Of a stretch of DNA of 12,004 nucleotides, positions 1 through 7,408 are shown piece by piece; position 1 is the first letter of the stretch, and every line of letters starts with the position of its first letter. Origin of the DNA: Flavobacteriales bacterium (lineage in GTDB: Bacteria; Bacteroidota; Bacteroidia; Flavobacteriales; Flavobacteriaceae); contig JALVEJ010000116.1 in assembly GCA_027031025.1 (NCBI GenBank), positions 1 through 12,004 of the forward strand. The letters run 5' to 3'. The position numbers were made by a program, and so were the translations under genes. The notes beneath the pieces are model-generated. The model was given only the letters and a program-made list of their open reading frames with translations. It was not told where the DNA came from and ran no database searches.

Positions 1-300
1 ATAAGCGATCTCTTTGTATTCGTACATTATTTTGAATATGTCCCTTGCAAACAGCTTTATAGTTCTTGAGGGCTTATCCTCCACATCAGAATATTTATCA
101 ATTATTCCTACCATGTTAGAAATTATAAGCTGAACGATCCGTAAAAATATCTCCTCTTTGCTTTTGAAGTAGATATAAAATGTTCCCTGTGCAACACCGG
201 CTTCCTGAACGATGTCAGAAACCTTAGTGTTGTAGAAACCTTTTTCAGAGAAGACCTTTATAGCCGATATAATAAGCTTATCTCTTGTTGACTGACTCAT
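1..300 (-). CDS. TetR/AcrR-family transcriptional repressor, N-terminal 100 residues (3' end cut by window edge)
   Basis: I translated this partial frame by hand from ATG at 300-298. The first 50 residues are a typical TetR DNA-binding domain. Helix 1 begins STRDKLIISAIKVFSEKGF, and the helix-turn-helix covers about residues 26-45, including VSDIVQEAGVAQGTFYIYF followed by KSKEE, which is the family signature. Residues 51 to 100 begin the helical ligand-binding and dimerisation domain, which varies between members, so the inducer cannot be named. TetR proteins usually repress their own gene or a neighbouring efflux or metabolic operon until a small ligand binds. A promoter and an 18-bp inverted repeat lie at its start, consistent with autoregulation. 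Any target operon is probably beyond the left edge. The upstream ATG at 307-305 is in another frame and soon meets a stop, so 300 is the best start. Confidence 0.92.
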   Translation of the reverse strand, partial: MSQSTRDKLIISAIKVFSEKGFYNTKVSDIVQEAGVAQGTFYIYFKSKEEIFLRIVQLIISNMVGIIDKYSDVEDKPSRTIKLFARDIFKIMYEYKEIAY

Positions 301-306
301 CAGTCA
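289..306. promoter_or_regulatory. Putative TetR operator: perfect 7-bp inverted repeat with 4-bp spacer
   Basis: TGACTGA at 289-295 and TCAGTCA at 300-306 are exact reverse complements separated by CTCA. The 18-bp site covers the start codon of the tetR-type gene and lies just downstream of its -10 box, where a bound dimer would block transcription. Size, symmetry and position suit a TetR-family operator. The link to this repressor is inferred from position only. Confidence 0.6.
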
Positions 307-308
307 TA

Positions 309-337
309 AGTTTACAGGATTGATAAAAGGTAGTCAA
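309..337 (-). promoter_or_regulatory. Sigma-70-type promoter of the tetR-family gene
   Basis: On the minus strand, TTGACT (337-332) is separated by exactly 17 bp from TAAACT (314-309), matching 5/6 and 4/6 of the consensus -35 and -10 hexamers. Transcription would start near 301-303, almost on the ATG at 300, so the mRNA would be leaderless or nearly so. No Shine-Dalgarno sequence is visible before that ATG, in agreement. The predicted start lies inside the inverted repeat at 289-306. Confidence 0.55.
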
Positions 338-377
338 TAAATGTATTTTTGTATTTTTATGAGAGAAGTTTTAAAAC

Positions 378-406
378 AGGCATTAAAAGAGGGCTATAAT
401 AGCCCT
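378..406 (-). terminator. Candidate Rho-independent terminator of the lipoprotein gene
   Basis: AGGGCTAT (390-397) and ATAGCCCT (399-406) are perfect inverted repeats. They would fold as a 6-bp GC-containing stem, AGGGCT/AGCCCT, with a 5-nt loop. On the minus strand the stem is followed by CTTTTAAT, a short U-tract. It is the only GC-rich hairpin between the lipoprotein gene and the tetR gene. The U-tract is short, so termination may be partial. On the plus strand an A/T-rich run also follows. Confidence 0.5.
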
Positions 407-477
407 ATAAAAATATTTTATTAATTACAGGACTGAACCTTTTCCCATATTCTAAAATCGGTATCATCTAATGTGGC

Positions 478-1740
478 TTATGGTTTTAAAATTATATCTT
501 TTATCTGTGCACAGTTTATTGTTGTGTTAAGCTTAACTTTGTCATCTTCTTCTTTATCAAATCTCCAGTTGTAGTTCTCATCTTCAAATACTATAACCTG
601 ACACTCATTTGAAGAATTAAAATCATTTTCATCTGCATACAATACACATCTTTCACCAAACAATCCTATTGTTGTGCCAGCGTCGTTTAAATCGCAAACT
701 ATACCATTATAATCACCTTCTACCCAGTGGTTTGAAGGAACTATTCTTATTTTTGTTTTATCATCTATTTCAACACCTTCAACTTTACCTGAGATTAAGT
801 GGGTATAATCTTTAACATCGTACTTACAACTATTTGGAGAAGAACCTTCTACTATACAGGTATACCCGTTTTGGAGATCATAAGGGATAAAGCAGATTTT
901 ATCATCAGAAACAGAAATTAGTAAATTTCTATTTCCATCACCTTCCTCTAGATAAACACTACCATCTGTTGTATCTTTTATTATACTTGGTGTATCACTG
1001 TCTCCGTTATCACAGCTAAAAGAAAATGTATCAGGGTTATTTTCATCATAAGACAGTGTACAGGAATAACAATCTATTTTTACAGAATCCCCGACATGTT
1101 TTTCAAAATGAATTTTTTTACCATTCAACTTTTTTAAAGATTCTCCCAACATAGAGTATAAAGTTCCTGAATAATGCTTTTCTGCTTCTGTTTCCTTATT
1201 TACAATTTCTTGACCTAAATCTTCTTCCTGTCCATCGTCGTCTAAATCAACTTTTACATTTGCATTAGTTAGATCGTCTTTTTCAAAGTCTATTTCCACA
1301 TCTATGTTATCCAGCTTGGATTTTATTTCTTCAGGAATTTCTATCTTATCATCATTTGGGTTATTGTCCAATAATAGAAGTAAAGCAACTACTTGTTTTA
1401 CTTTGTCTTGAAGTGTAGTTAAGTTTAAATTTCCATTTGCAAGCTCATCAGCAAAAAGAGTTGAAGGAGTTACTACTTTGTCTGCCTTTGCATCACCTAA
1501 GGTGATTTTTCCAATCTTAAAAGTTACTGTATCGCCTTCTCTGTAAGAAAAATAACCGTCGGCATCAGTTACACCCGTAATTCCTGAAGATGTAGAATAT
1601 TCTAACCCTGCGACAGGTGCATCTACAAACTGACCCTGTAGTGTTGAAGTAGTTGTACCACCGCCACCACCTCCACCACAGGAAGCAATTAATGATGCGG
1701 CAGAAATTGACAGAACACAGCTAAACAAGCTTTTTCTCAT
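478..1740 (-). CDS. Cysteine-rich acidic lipoprotein with poly-Gly tether; candidate secreted or surface protein
   Basis: Function is unknown. This is a 420-aa precursor with a signal peptide and lipobox I-A-S-C (Cys21), immediately followed by seven glycines that form a flexible tether. Residues about 34-140 resemble a domain seen in many uncharacterised bacterial lipoproteins, with the pattern GQFVDAPVAGLEYST, then G-x-T-D-A-x-G-x-F-x-Y, then V-x-F-x-I-G and L-G. A region rich in Asp and Glu follows, with D-x-D-x-D-G at 165-170. The C-terminal half has ten cysteines (224, 227, 243, 283, 295, 305, 349, 365, 380, 410), enough for five disulfides, and a D-x-N-x-N-x3-D calcium-loop-like stretch at 387-395. 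Codon 21 onward would sit in the periplasm, on the outer membrane or outside. The start is fixed by AAGGAGG 8 nt upstream. The gene has its own promoter after gspF. The association with T2SS is positional, and it is too large and unlike GspS to be a pilotin. Coding-like sequence continues past the stop. Confidence 0.88.
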   Translation of the reverse strand: MRKSLFSCVLSISAASLIASCGGGGGGGTTTSTLQGQFVDAPVAGLEYSTSSGITGVTDADGYFSYREGDTVTFKIGKITLGDAKADKVVTPSTLFADELANGNLNLTTLQDKVKQVVALLLLLDNNPNDDKIEIPEEIKSKLDNIDVEIDFEKDDLTNANVKVDLDDDGQEEDLGQEIVNKETEAEKHYSGTLYSMLGESLKKLNGKKIHFEKHVGDSVKIDCYSCTLSYDENNPDTFSFSCDNGDSDTPSIIKDTTDGSVYLEEGDGNRNLLISVSDDKICFIPYDLQNGYTCIVEGSSPNSCKYDVKDYTHLISGKVEGVEIDDKTKIRIVPSNHWVEGDYNGIVCDLNDAGTTIGLFGERCVLYADENDFNSSNECQVIVFEDENYNWRFDKEEDDKVKLNTTINCAQIKDIILKP

Positions 1741-1748
1741 TTTGGAAA

Positions 1749-1755
1749 CCTCCTT
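1749..1755 (-). promoter_or_regulatory. Strong Shine-Dalgarno site of the lipoprotein gene
   Basis: AAGGAGG on the minus strand lies 8 nt before the ATG at 1740. It is a better match to the anti-Shine-Dalgarno sequence than those I checked in the T2SS operon, and it suggests high translation of the lipoprotein. Confidence 0.85.
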
Positions 1756-1820
1756 TCTCTAAGCCCATATAATTGTATATTTTTAATAATTTTTATTAAG
1801 CTTTGTTATTAGTACTTTTT

Positions 1821-1849
1821 ATTAAACGAGAAAATTACATATTAGTCAA
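1821..1849 (-). promoter_or_regulatory. Sigma-70-type promoter of the lipoprotein gene
   Basis: On the minus strand, TTGACT (1849-1844) and TTTAAT (1826-1821) are 17 bp apart. Each matches 5/6 positions of the consensus. The predicted start near 1814 gives a leader of about 75 nt ending in a strong ribosome binding site. This implies transcription independent of the T2SS operon, although read-through from gspF is also possible because I see no GC-rich hairpin between 1850 and 1924. Confidence 0.65.
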
Positions 1850-1868
1850 ACACTTTAATCATCAATTT

Positions 1869-1900
1869 TTTAAAGAAAAAGAAATTTAAAGAAAAAGAAA
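1869..1900. repeat. Perfect 16-bp tandem duplication between gspF and the lipoprotein promoter
   Basis: TTTAAAGAAAAAGAAA occurs twice back to back (1869-1884 and 1885-1900). On the minus strand it forms a pyrimidine tract, (TTTCTTTTTCTTTAAA)2, 24 nt after the gspF stop and about 20 bp upstream of the lipoprotein -35 box. It could be a slippage product, an UP-element-like region, or a factor-binding site. Nothing in the sequence decides among these. Confidence 0.8.
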
Positions 1901-1924
1901 GTTTAATTAATTTTAGTTTTAAAA

Positions 1925-3130
1925 TCATTTAACACTTAAACTGAATATCGGCAGAAGTGTTGCGAATACAAAAAAACCGATAACGATAGAAAGCAGTATT
2001 AAAACTGCAGGTTCAAGATAGCTTAAGAATATTGTTAACAATCTGTCTGTCTGTTTTCTGTAGATTTGTGATATAACCCCCAACATATTTTCAAGCTGAC
2101 CTGTTTCTTCTCCTATTTTAATAAGCTGAATGCTATTTTCAGGAAAAAGACTGTATTTATTTAATAAATCGGAAAGTGATTTTCCCTTTGTTATCTCATC
2201 TGCAACAGTATTAAACTGTTTTTTTAACACTACATTATTGATGGTCTCATTGGCAATTTTGATAGCTTTGTCAAGGGTGAGCCCTCCTTTCAATAAAAAA
2301 GACAATGTATTACTCCACGTTAGGTAGATTGTATAGAGATGGACTTTTCTGAAAAATGGAAGTTTAAGTTTTAGTTTGTCTACTATTTCTCTTGTTACTA
2401 ATTTTTTATAACTTAAAATCCCAAAGATAAGTATTAATGGTGATATTTTAATAAATAATGATGTTATGCTGGAAATATGAACAACTATTTTTGTAAGTGT
2501 GGGAAGTTCTTTTCCAAACTGGGTGTATATCTTTGTTATAGTTGGAACGACAAAGTTCATTATTATCACCACAGAAATAAATGCGACTATAATAACAACA
2601 ATTGGGTAAATTAATGCATTGACTATCTTTCTCTTAAACTCTTCTTGTTTCTCTATAAATTCCGAGGCTGATAAGAATACTGTATCTAATGCACCAGAAG
2701 TTTCTCCTGCTCTAATCATTTCTATTAAGAATTTTGGGAATATGGCTGTTTTATCAAAGGCATCTGCTATACTACTTCCTTGTTGAACATATTCCTTAGC
2801 AGAAAGTAAAGCATCCTTTAATACAGGGTTTTCTATTTGTTTTGACAAGATATCAAATATCTGTGTAATGTGAACATTTCTTTCTAAGAGAATTCCTATT
2901 TCATAAAGCAGAAGAGCAAGTTCTTCTTTTGATACTTTTTTTTGGAGAAAAATTTCTATTTGAAAAAATGACCTTTTTGTTTTTTTTATAGAAGATATTT
3001 CTTCTATTTCATAAGGTATAAGACCTTTTAAAGTTAGAATTTTTTTTAAGTGAGATATAGAAACAGCCTCTATTACAGCTGAAACCTCTTTTCCTTCTTG
3101 ATTATAAGCCTTGTATCTGTAAAAAGGCAT
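1925..3130 (-). CDS. gspF: Type II secretion system inner-membrane platform protein GspF
   Basis: This is the polytopic platform protein around which the GspE ATPase is thought to drive pseudopilus assembly. At 401 aa it has the usual length. The N-terminus MPFYRYKAYNQEGKEVSAVI is characteristic of the GspF/PilC family. Two homologous cytoplasmic helical domains cover roughly 65-190 and 270-390, each with the hallmark run FxxxxIxMIRAGETSGxLD (about 133-149) or its second copy ending IKIGEETGQLE. Transmembrane segments lie near 168-196, 222-245 and 370-395. The ATG at 3130 follows an AGGT 8 nt upstream and begins 3 nt after the gspE stop. It is the last gene of the operon. Two runs of eight A lie in its early coding sequence. 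PilC of a type IV pilus is the only close alternative, and the gene neighbours exclude it. Confidence 0.97.
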   Translation of the reverse strand: MPFYRYKAYNQEGKEVSAVIEAVSISHLKKILTLKGLIPYEIEEISSIKKTKRSFFQIEIFLQKKVSKEELALLLYEIGILLERNVHITQIFDILSKQIENPVLKDALLSAKEYVQQGSSIADAFDKTAIFPKFLIEMIRAGETSGALDTVFLSASEFIEKQEEFKRKIVNALIYPIVVIIVAFISVVIIMNFVVPTITKIYTQFGKELPTLTKIVVHISSITSLFIKISPLILIFGILSYKKLVTREIVDKLKLKLPFFRKVHLYTIYLTWSNTLSFLLKGGLTLDKAIKIANETINNVVLKKQFNTVADEITKGKSLSDLLNKYSLFPENSIQLIKIGEETGQLENMLGVISQIYRKQTDRLLTIFLSYLEPAVLILLSIVIGFFVFATLLPIFSLSVK

Positions 3131-3133
3131 CTT

Positions 3134-4564
3134 TTATACCTGAGTAATTTGAAGAACTTCTTCTAATGTTGTTTTACCATTTAGAATTTTCATAATACCG
3201 TCTTCTAAAAGTGTTTTCAAGCCATTGGAAATGGCTTTTTCTCTTATGGTAACGGTCTCAGGATTTTTAGATATTATAGTTCTTAATTCTTCATTAACTT
3301 CCATAATTTCATAAACAGCTGTTCTTCCTTTGTATCCAGTTCCAAGACATTCCTGACATCCTTCACCTTTATATAGTTTTTTTATTTCCATAGATTTTCC
3401 TATATATCTTTCTATTTCTTGTACCTCTGTTTCTGAAGGAGAATACTCTTTTTTACAGTTTTTACAGATCGTTCTTACAAGCCTTTGGGCTATTACTCCT
3501 TCAAGTGATGAAGCTATCAAAAATGGTTCAACTCCCATATCGACAAGTCTTGCTACAGCCGAAGGTGCATCATTTGTATGAAGTGTTGATAAAACAAGGT
3601 GTCCTGTCATTGAGGCATGTATAGCTATTTCAGCTGTCTCTAAATCTCTAATCTCACCAATCATGATAATGTCAGGGTCTTGTCTGAGAATACTTCTTAG
3701 TCCATTTGCAAATGTTAGATTTATCTTTGGATTAACCTGTATCTGACTTATGCCGTCTATCTGGTATTCTACAGGATCTTCTATTGTTATTATATTTTTG
3801 CGAGGTGTTTTTAGTTCCAGAAGAGAAGCATAAAGGGTTGTTGACTTACCTGAACCTGTCGGACCAGTTATCAAAACAAGTCCGTAAGGTTTTTTTATTA
3901 TCCTCCTGTATTTCTTAAGATCTTCAGAAGAAAATCCCAGTTCATCAAGGTAAAGGAGTTTGTTTGATTTGTCTAAAAGCCTTATAACTATCCTCTCACC
4001 AAACACTGTAGGCAGAGTGGAAACCCGCATATCTAACTTTTTTTCTCCAATTTTTACTTTTATTCTACCGTCTTGTGGAAGTCTTTTTTCAGCTACATTA
4101 AGCTTTGATATAATCTTTATACGGGACACAACCTGTGGATAAGTGTTCAATGGAATAGTTGTTATTTCATGTAAGACTCCATCCATTCTAAACCTAACTA
4201 CAACCTTATCAGAAAAAGGTTCAAAATGAATATCACTGGCATTGGCTCTAATTGCTTTAAGGATTAGGGAGTTAATTAGTTGAATTAAAGGAACATCTGA
4301 TCCTGTTAAAAGATCTTCAAAAAAGGTTTCTTCTTGTAGTTCCTGTTCTTCTATCTTGTTTTCTAAGTTAGATATGTATTCCTCTAATTTTTCATTAAAT
4401 TCATCTTCTGATATAAGAAATGTTTCCGGTGAGTTTCCTGTAAGAAATCTAATATCTTCTATGGCGTAAAATGGTGTTTTTTTTGTTATATATATTTTAT
4501 TTTTATCCAGTGGTATTATCTGATTTTCTCTTAAAAAGTCTATCGTTATATCTTTGAAAACCAA
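3134..4564 (-). CDS. gspE: Type II secretion system ATPase GspE
   Basis: This cytoplasmic hexameric ATPase powers the pseudopilus and docks on GspL and GspF. In the 476-aa protein, the N2E domain carries the family sequence ASDIHFEP at about 109-116. Walker A GPTGSGKST lies at 234-242 with Lys240. The Asp box is IEDPVEYQ (261-268), Walker B is DPDIIMIGEIRD (296-307) with catalytic Glu304, and the His box is STLHTNDAPSA with His329. The zinc-binding C-terminal module has Cys367, Cys370, Cys403 and Cys406, as expected of GspE/PilB. The N1E region that binds GspL is short. The start codon is TTG at 4564-4562, chosen because GGAGG (4575-4571), which encodes the last two glycines of GspD, sits 6 nt upstream. 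The gene starts 2 nt after gspD, so translation is probably coupled. Confidence 0.98.
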   Translation of the reverse strand: MVFKDITIDFLRENQIIPLDKNKIYITKKTPFYAIEDIRFLTGNSPETFLISEDEFNEKLEEYISNLENKIEEQELQEETFFEDLLTGSDVPLIQLINSLILKAIRANASDIHFEPFSDKVVVRFRMDGVLHEITTIPLNTYPQVVSRIKIISKLNVAEKRLPQDGRIKVKIGEKKLDMRVSTLPTVFGERIVIRLLDKSNKLLYLDELGFSSEDLKKYRRIIKKPYGLVLITGPTGSGKSTTLYASLLELKTPRKNIITIEDPVEYQIDGISQIQVNPKINLTFANGLRSILRQDPDIIMIGEIRDLETAEIAIHASMTGHLVLSTLHTNDAPSAVARLVDMGVEPFLIASSLEGVIAQRLVRTICKNCKKEYSPSETEVQEIERYIGKSMEIKKLYKGEGCQECLGTGYKGRTAVYEIMEVNEELRTIISKNPETVTIREKAISNGLKTLLEDGIMKILNGKTTLEEVLQITQV

Positions 4565-4566
4565 AT

Positions 4567-6570
4567 TTATCCTCCAAAATATTTTTCTCTATATTCCTGA
4601 AATGTATCTATGTTCTTGTTTTTATCAATATCTTCTTTTGGTTTTTCTTTTTTGTTGGTTTTTTTCAAGAGCTTTTCGCTGAGTTTTTTATGTTCTTCTG
4701 TTATTTTGGCAAGATCTTCTGGAGTTTTTATTATGTAAGGTGTTAGAAATATAAACAGGTTTGTTTTACTCATATCATCTGACTTATATTTAAAGGCATT
4801 TCCTATAATTGGTATTGATGATAATAAAGGTACTCCTTCCATTGTTTTGATTGTTTTTTTAGATACGAGTCCCCCAAGAACTATTGTTTTTCCGTTGGTA
4901 ACTGTTATTGTTGTGTTTAACTCTCTTTTTGATGTTATAGGCACAACATAACTAAGTTGTCCTATTTGCGGTTTTTCAAAACCTATAACCTCATTAACTT
5001 CCTGATGAATGTCCATCACAATATTATCATCTGATATATGAGGTGTAACTTTTAGTATAAGTCCTACTTCTTTATAGTCATAATTAATAATTGGATTTCC
5101 ATTAACATCAAATTTAACACTCTGTGCAAAAGGTGTAACTTGGGAAACATTTATTGAAGCCTCCATATTGTCCATAGTTAGCAATTTAGGTGAAGACACA
5201 ATATTAAACCCTGTTCCCCTTTCAAGTAAGGAAAACAGAAAAAGAAGATCAGGAAAAAAGAGTGTATTACCTGCAATCTCCACATTTTGACCTGATGTAG
5301 AAAGAACGCCAGCCAAAAAATTTGATGACCCAAATAAATTATAAAATCCTTCCTGGGATATGCCGCCTCTAAATGCTGCCCCTCCATGACTGCCAAAAAT
5401 TTGCCATCTTACTCCAATTTCCCTTAAAGCTTGTTCCGAAACTTCTGTTATAAGTGCCGTTACAAGAACTTGTTTTTTCTTTTTATCTAATTTGGTTACC
5501 AGATCTTTTATTGCACTAATTTCATTTTCATTTCCATAAATAATAAGTGAATTAGAAAATTTATCTGCAACGACTTTTGGTTTATCCTGTGTTTTTGATA
5601 GGGAAACTCTATTAACAGATTTTTTAGCTTTTTTACCTTTTTCTTCTTTGTATGAAATTAATTGAATATTTTCAAGGAGTTTGTTAAGTACATTAGAAAC
5701 TTCTTCAGCCCTTGAATTTTTCAGATATACAATTTCAAATTTCCGGCTAATGACATTAGTTGCGGGTTGGTCTAATTCTGATACAAGCAATTTAATTTTA
5801 TCAAAAATTTCTGCAGGGGCTCTTATGACAATTGCATTCTGAGACTTTATGTTATAAGTTTTAACCTGAATTCCTCTCTTTGCATAATCAGAAAAAATAA
5901 TTCCCAAAGCCATTGTAATTTCTGTAGAATCAGTATATCGTAATTTAAAAACCTTAATTTGAGCGTCACCGCTGGGAGTATCTATCATAGAAATCACGTT
6001 TTTCAAATTTTTAATATTGGCTTGTGAATCTGTAATTACAACAATATTAGCTGGATTATAGGTAAGTATAATACCCCTTGGTGATTTTAATCCCCTTAAA
6101 ACTGTAGCTACTTGCGTAACATCTGCATGCTTAAATTTATAGACATAAGTAATCATGTCTTCTGAATCTTCAGGTTTTGTTCTTACAGGTGGTGTATTGT
6201 TTCTGTATAGTCCAGAAGAAACTACTTCGTAATAATTTCCTTTATCTACTAAAATATAATTTCTGGTTTTTAAAACAGAAGTGTAAATATTCCATGCCTC
6301 TTCTATTGATACAGGTTCAGGAAAAATAAGAGATACGCCTCCTTTAACATCTGTTCCTAACACTATATTTTTTCCGGTCAAACCTGAAATAAAATATGTA
6401 AATAATCTCAGGTCGATTTTTTCAAAATTAAAGTAAACTTTTCCCGTTTTTTTAAACTCCTCAGCCTGTTTTAACAGTTTTTGGAAATCACTTTCTTGTG
6501 CAGTTATAACATTTGAAATTAATAAGAAAATAACAACAAATATGGCAAATATCTTTTTACCTGATCTCAT
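4567..6570 (-). CDS. gspD: Type II secretion system outer-membrane secretin GspD
   Basis: This protein forms the multimeric outer-membrane gate through which folded cargo leaves. The 667-aa precursor has a Sec signal peptide with likely cleavage after Ala24 (VITA|QES). The N0 domain spans about 45-115 (VYFNFEKIDLRLFTYFISGL). Ring-building N1, N2 and N3 domains fall near 140-200, 205-270 and 275-365. N3 contains a Lys-rich insertion at about 309-320. The secretin barrel covers about 368-615 and ends with VPLLSSIPIIGNAF at 580-593, the conserved secretin signature. A charged 50-residue tail (618-667) occupies the place of the pilotin-binding S-domain, but no gspS is nearby. The ATG at 6570 overlaps gspC by 14 nt. 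No lipobox is present, so it may reach the outer membrane by self-insertion or by a distant pilotin. Confidence 0.98.
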   Translation of the reverse strand: MRSGKKIFAIFVVIFLLISNVITAQESDFQKLLKQAEEFKKTGKVYFNFEKIDLRLFTYFISGLTGKNIVLGTDVKGGVSLIFPEPVSIEEAWNIYTSVLKTRNYILVDKGNYYEVVSSGLYRNNTPPVRTKPEDSEDMITYVYKFKHADVTQVATVLRGLKSPRGIILTYNPANIVVITDSQANIKNLKNVISMIDTPSGDAQIKVFKLRYTDSTEITMALGIIFSDYAKRGIQVKTYNIKSQNAIVIRAPAEIFDKIKLLVSELDQPATNVISRKFEIVYLKNSRAEEVSNVLNKLLENIQLISYKEEKGKKAKKSVNRVSLSKTQDKPKVVADKFSNSLIIYGNENEISAIKDLVTKLDKKKKQVLVTALITEVSEQALREIGVRWQIFGSHGGAAFRGGISQEGFYNLFGSSNFLAGVLSTSGQNVEIAGNTLFFPDLLFLFSLLERGTGFNIVSSPKLLTMDNMEASINVSQVTPFAQSVKFDVNGNPIINYDYKEVGLILKVTPHISDDNIVMDIHQEVNEVIGFEKPQIGQLSYVVPITSKRELNTTITVTNGKTIVLGGLVSKKTIKTMEGVPLLSSIPIIGNAFKYKSDDMSKTNLFIFLTPYIIKTPEDLAKITEEHKKLSEKLLKKTNKKEKPKEDIDKNKNIDTFQEYREKYFGG

Positions 6571-7408
6571 AGTTTAGGACCTTCCTTTGATTATTTCTCT
6601 CCACGACAACTTTTATATTACTTTCATTACGAAGCATGTTATATAACTTAAACGCATCTTCAGCTGTTTTCACAGGCATATCGTTTATACTGACAACCAT
6701 ATCACCTGACCTTAAACCAAGCTTATATAATATACTACCTGGCTTAATATACTTAAATCTATACCCTACTGTTTCATCATTTTTTACAACAGGTACAATC
6801 ATTATATCTTTCAAAATAGCTCCTATATCTGCTGTTTTCTCTTCTATAAATCTCTTATCCACCTGTATAGTATCACCTTTATATCTCACAGGAATGTTTT
6901 TTGTTTTATTTTTTTGTATCGTTGTTTTTGTTATTTTCTGTGTGGAAAATCCGTTGCTTTTTAGCTCAATAGAAAGTTCTATTTTTTTCCCATCTTTTTC
7001 TAAAATTACAGAGAATTTATTTACTTTTTTCAGTGTAAAACCTGCCAATTTATCTCCTTCTTTTAGAAAGAGAATGTTTTCATTTTTTCGGAAAAGAGCT
7101 ATCTTTCCATCTTTAGAGCCAATTATCCCCATTAATTTTATGCCTGATATGTTAGATACTGTAGATACTGGAGAATTTCGTTTAGAAACATTAGAAGATT
7201 TATCGGTCAGAAAAAGGTATTTAATTGAAGAATAGCCTTTATTTTTTGGCTTTAAGTGATAGTAAGTTTTCTCTTCATATTTTACATGAGGTAAAGAAAA
7301 ATATCTATACTGCAAGAGACTATTTAATACAATAGCTGCTGACATTCCCGCTGAAGCAATTAGGGTGCTAAAAAATAATTTTTCAGAATTTAATTTTACT
7401 TTCACCAT
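6557..7408 (-). CDS. gspC: Type II secretion system inner-membrane coupler GspC with PDZ domain
   Basis: GspC links the inner-membrane platform to the secretin and helps recognise cargo. The 283-aa protein has a short cytoplasmic N-terminus and one transmembrane helix at about 11-32. After a linker, a homology region (about 88-148, from GIKLMGIIGSKDGKIALF) is the expected partner of the GspD N0 domain. A second linker leads to a C-terminal PDZ domain (about 205-283) with the run IKPGSILYKLGLRSGDMVVS and then INDMPV. This order is diagnostic for GspC. It starts at ATG 7408, overlaps gspN by 26 nt, and lies directly upstream of gspD, its physical partner. GTG at the second codon could also serve as the start. 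Sequence between the domains is poorly conserved and rich in Thr and Lys. Confidence 0.93.
   Translation of the reverse strand: MVKVKLNSEKLFFSTLIASAGMSAAIVLNSLLQYRYFSLPHVKYEEKTYYHLKPKNKGYSSIKYLFLTDKSSNVSKRNSPVSTVSNISGIKLMGIIGSKDGKIALFRKNENILFLKEGDKLAGFTLKKVNKFSVILEKDGKKIELSIELKSNGFSTQKITKTTIQKNKTKNIPVRYKGDTIQVDKRFIEEKTADIGAILKDIMIVPVVKNDETVGYRFKYIKPGSILYKLGLRSGDMVVSINDMPVKTAEDAFKLYNMLRNESNIKVVVERNNQRKVLNYEIR

Noticed and set aside
478..1740. The lipoprotein as the GspS pilotin for GspD
   Set aside because: Pilotins are small (about 100-140 aa). This one is 420 aa with a poly-Gly tether and a Cys-rich C-terminal half, and it has its own promoter.
1783..1799. AT-only inverted repeat TTAATA-N5-TATTAA in the leader of the lipoprotein mRNA
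   Set aside because: A stem of six A-U pairs is too weak to be a credible riboswitch or terminator in such AT-rich DNA, and no conserved riboswitch element was seen.
5178..5396. Minus-strand open frame of 72 codons within gspD
   Set aside because: It is another frame of the secretin barrel-coding region, with no ribosome site or recognisable product.
6636..7235. Plus-strand open frame of 199 codons
   Set aside because: It lies wholly antisense to gspC, has low-complexity Phe/Ser/Ile-rich composition typical of a reversed Lys-rich gene, and matches no family I recognise.
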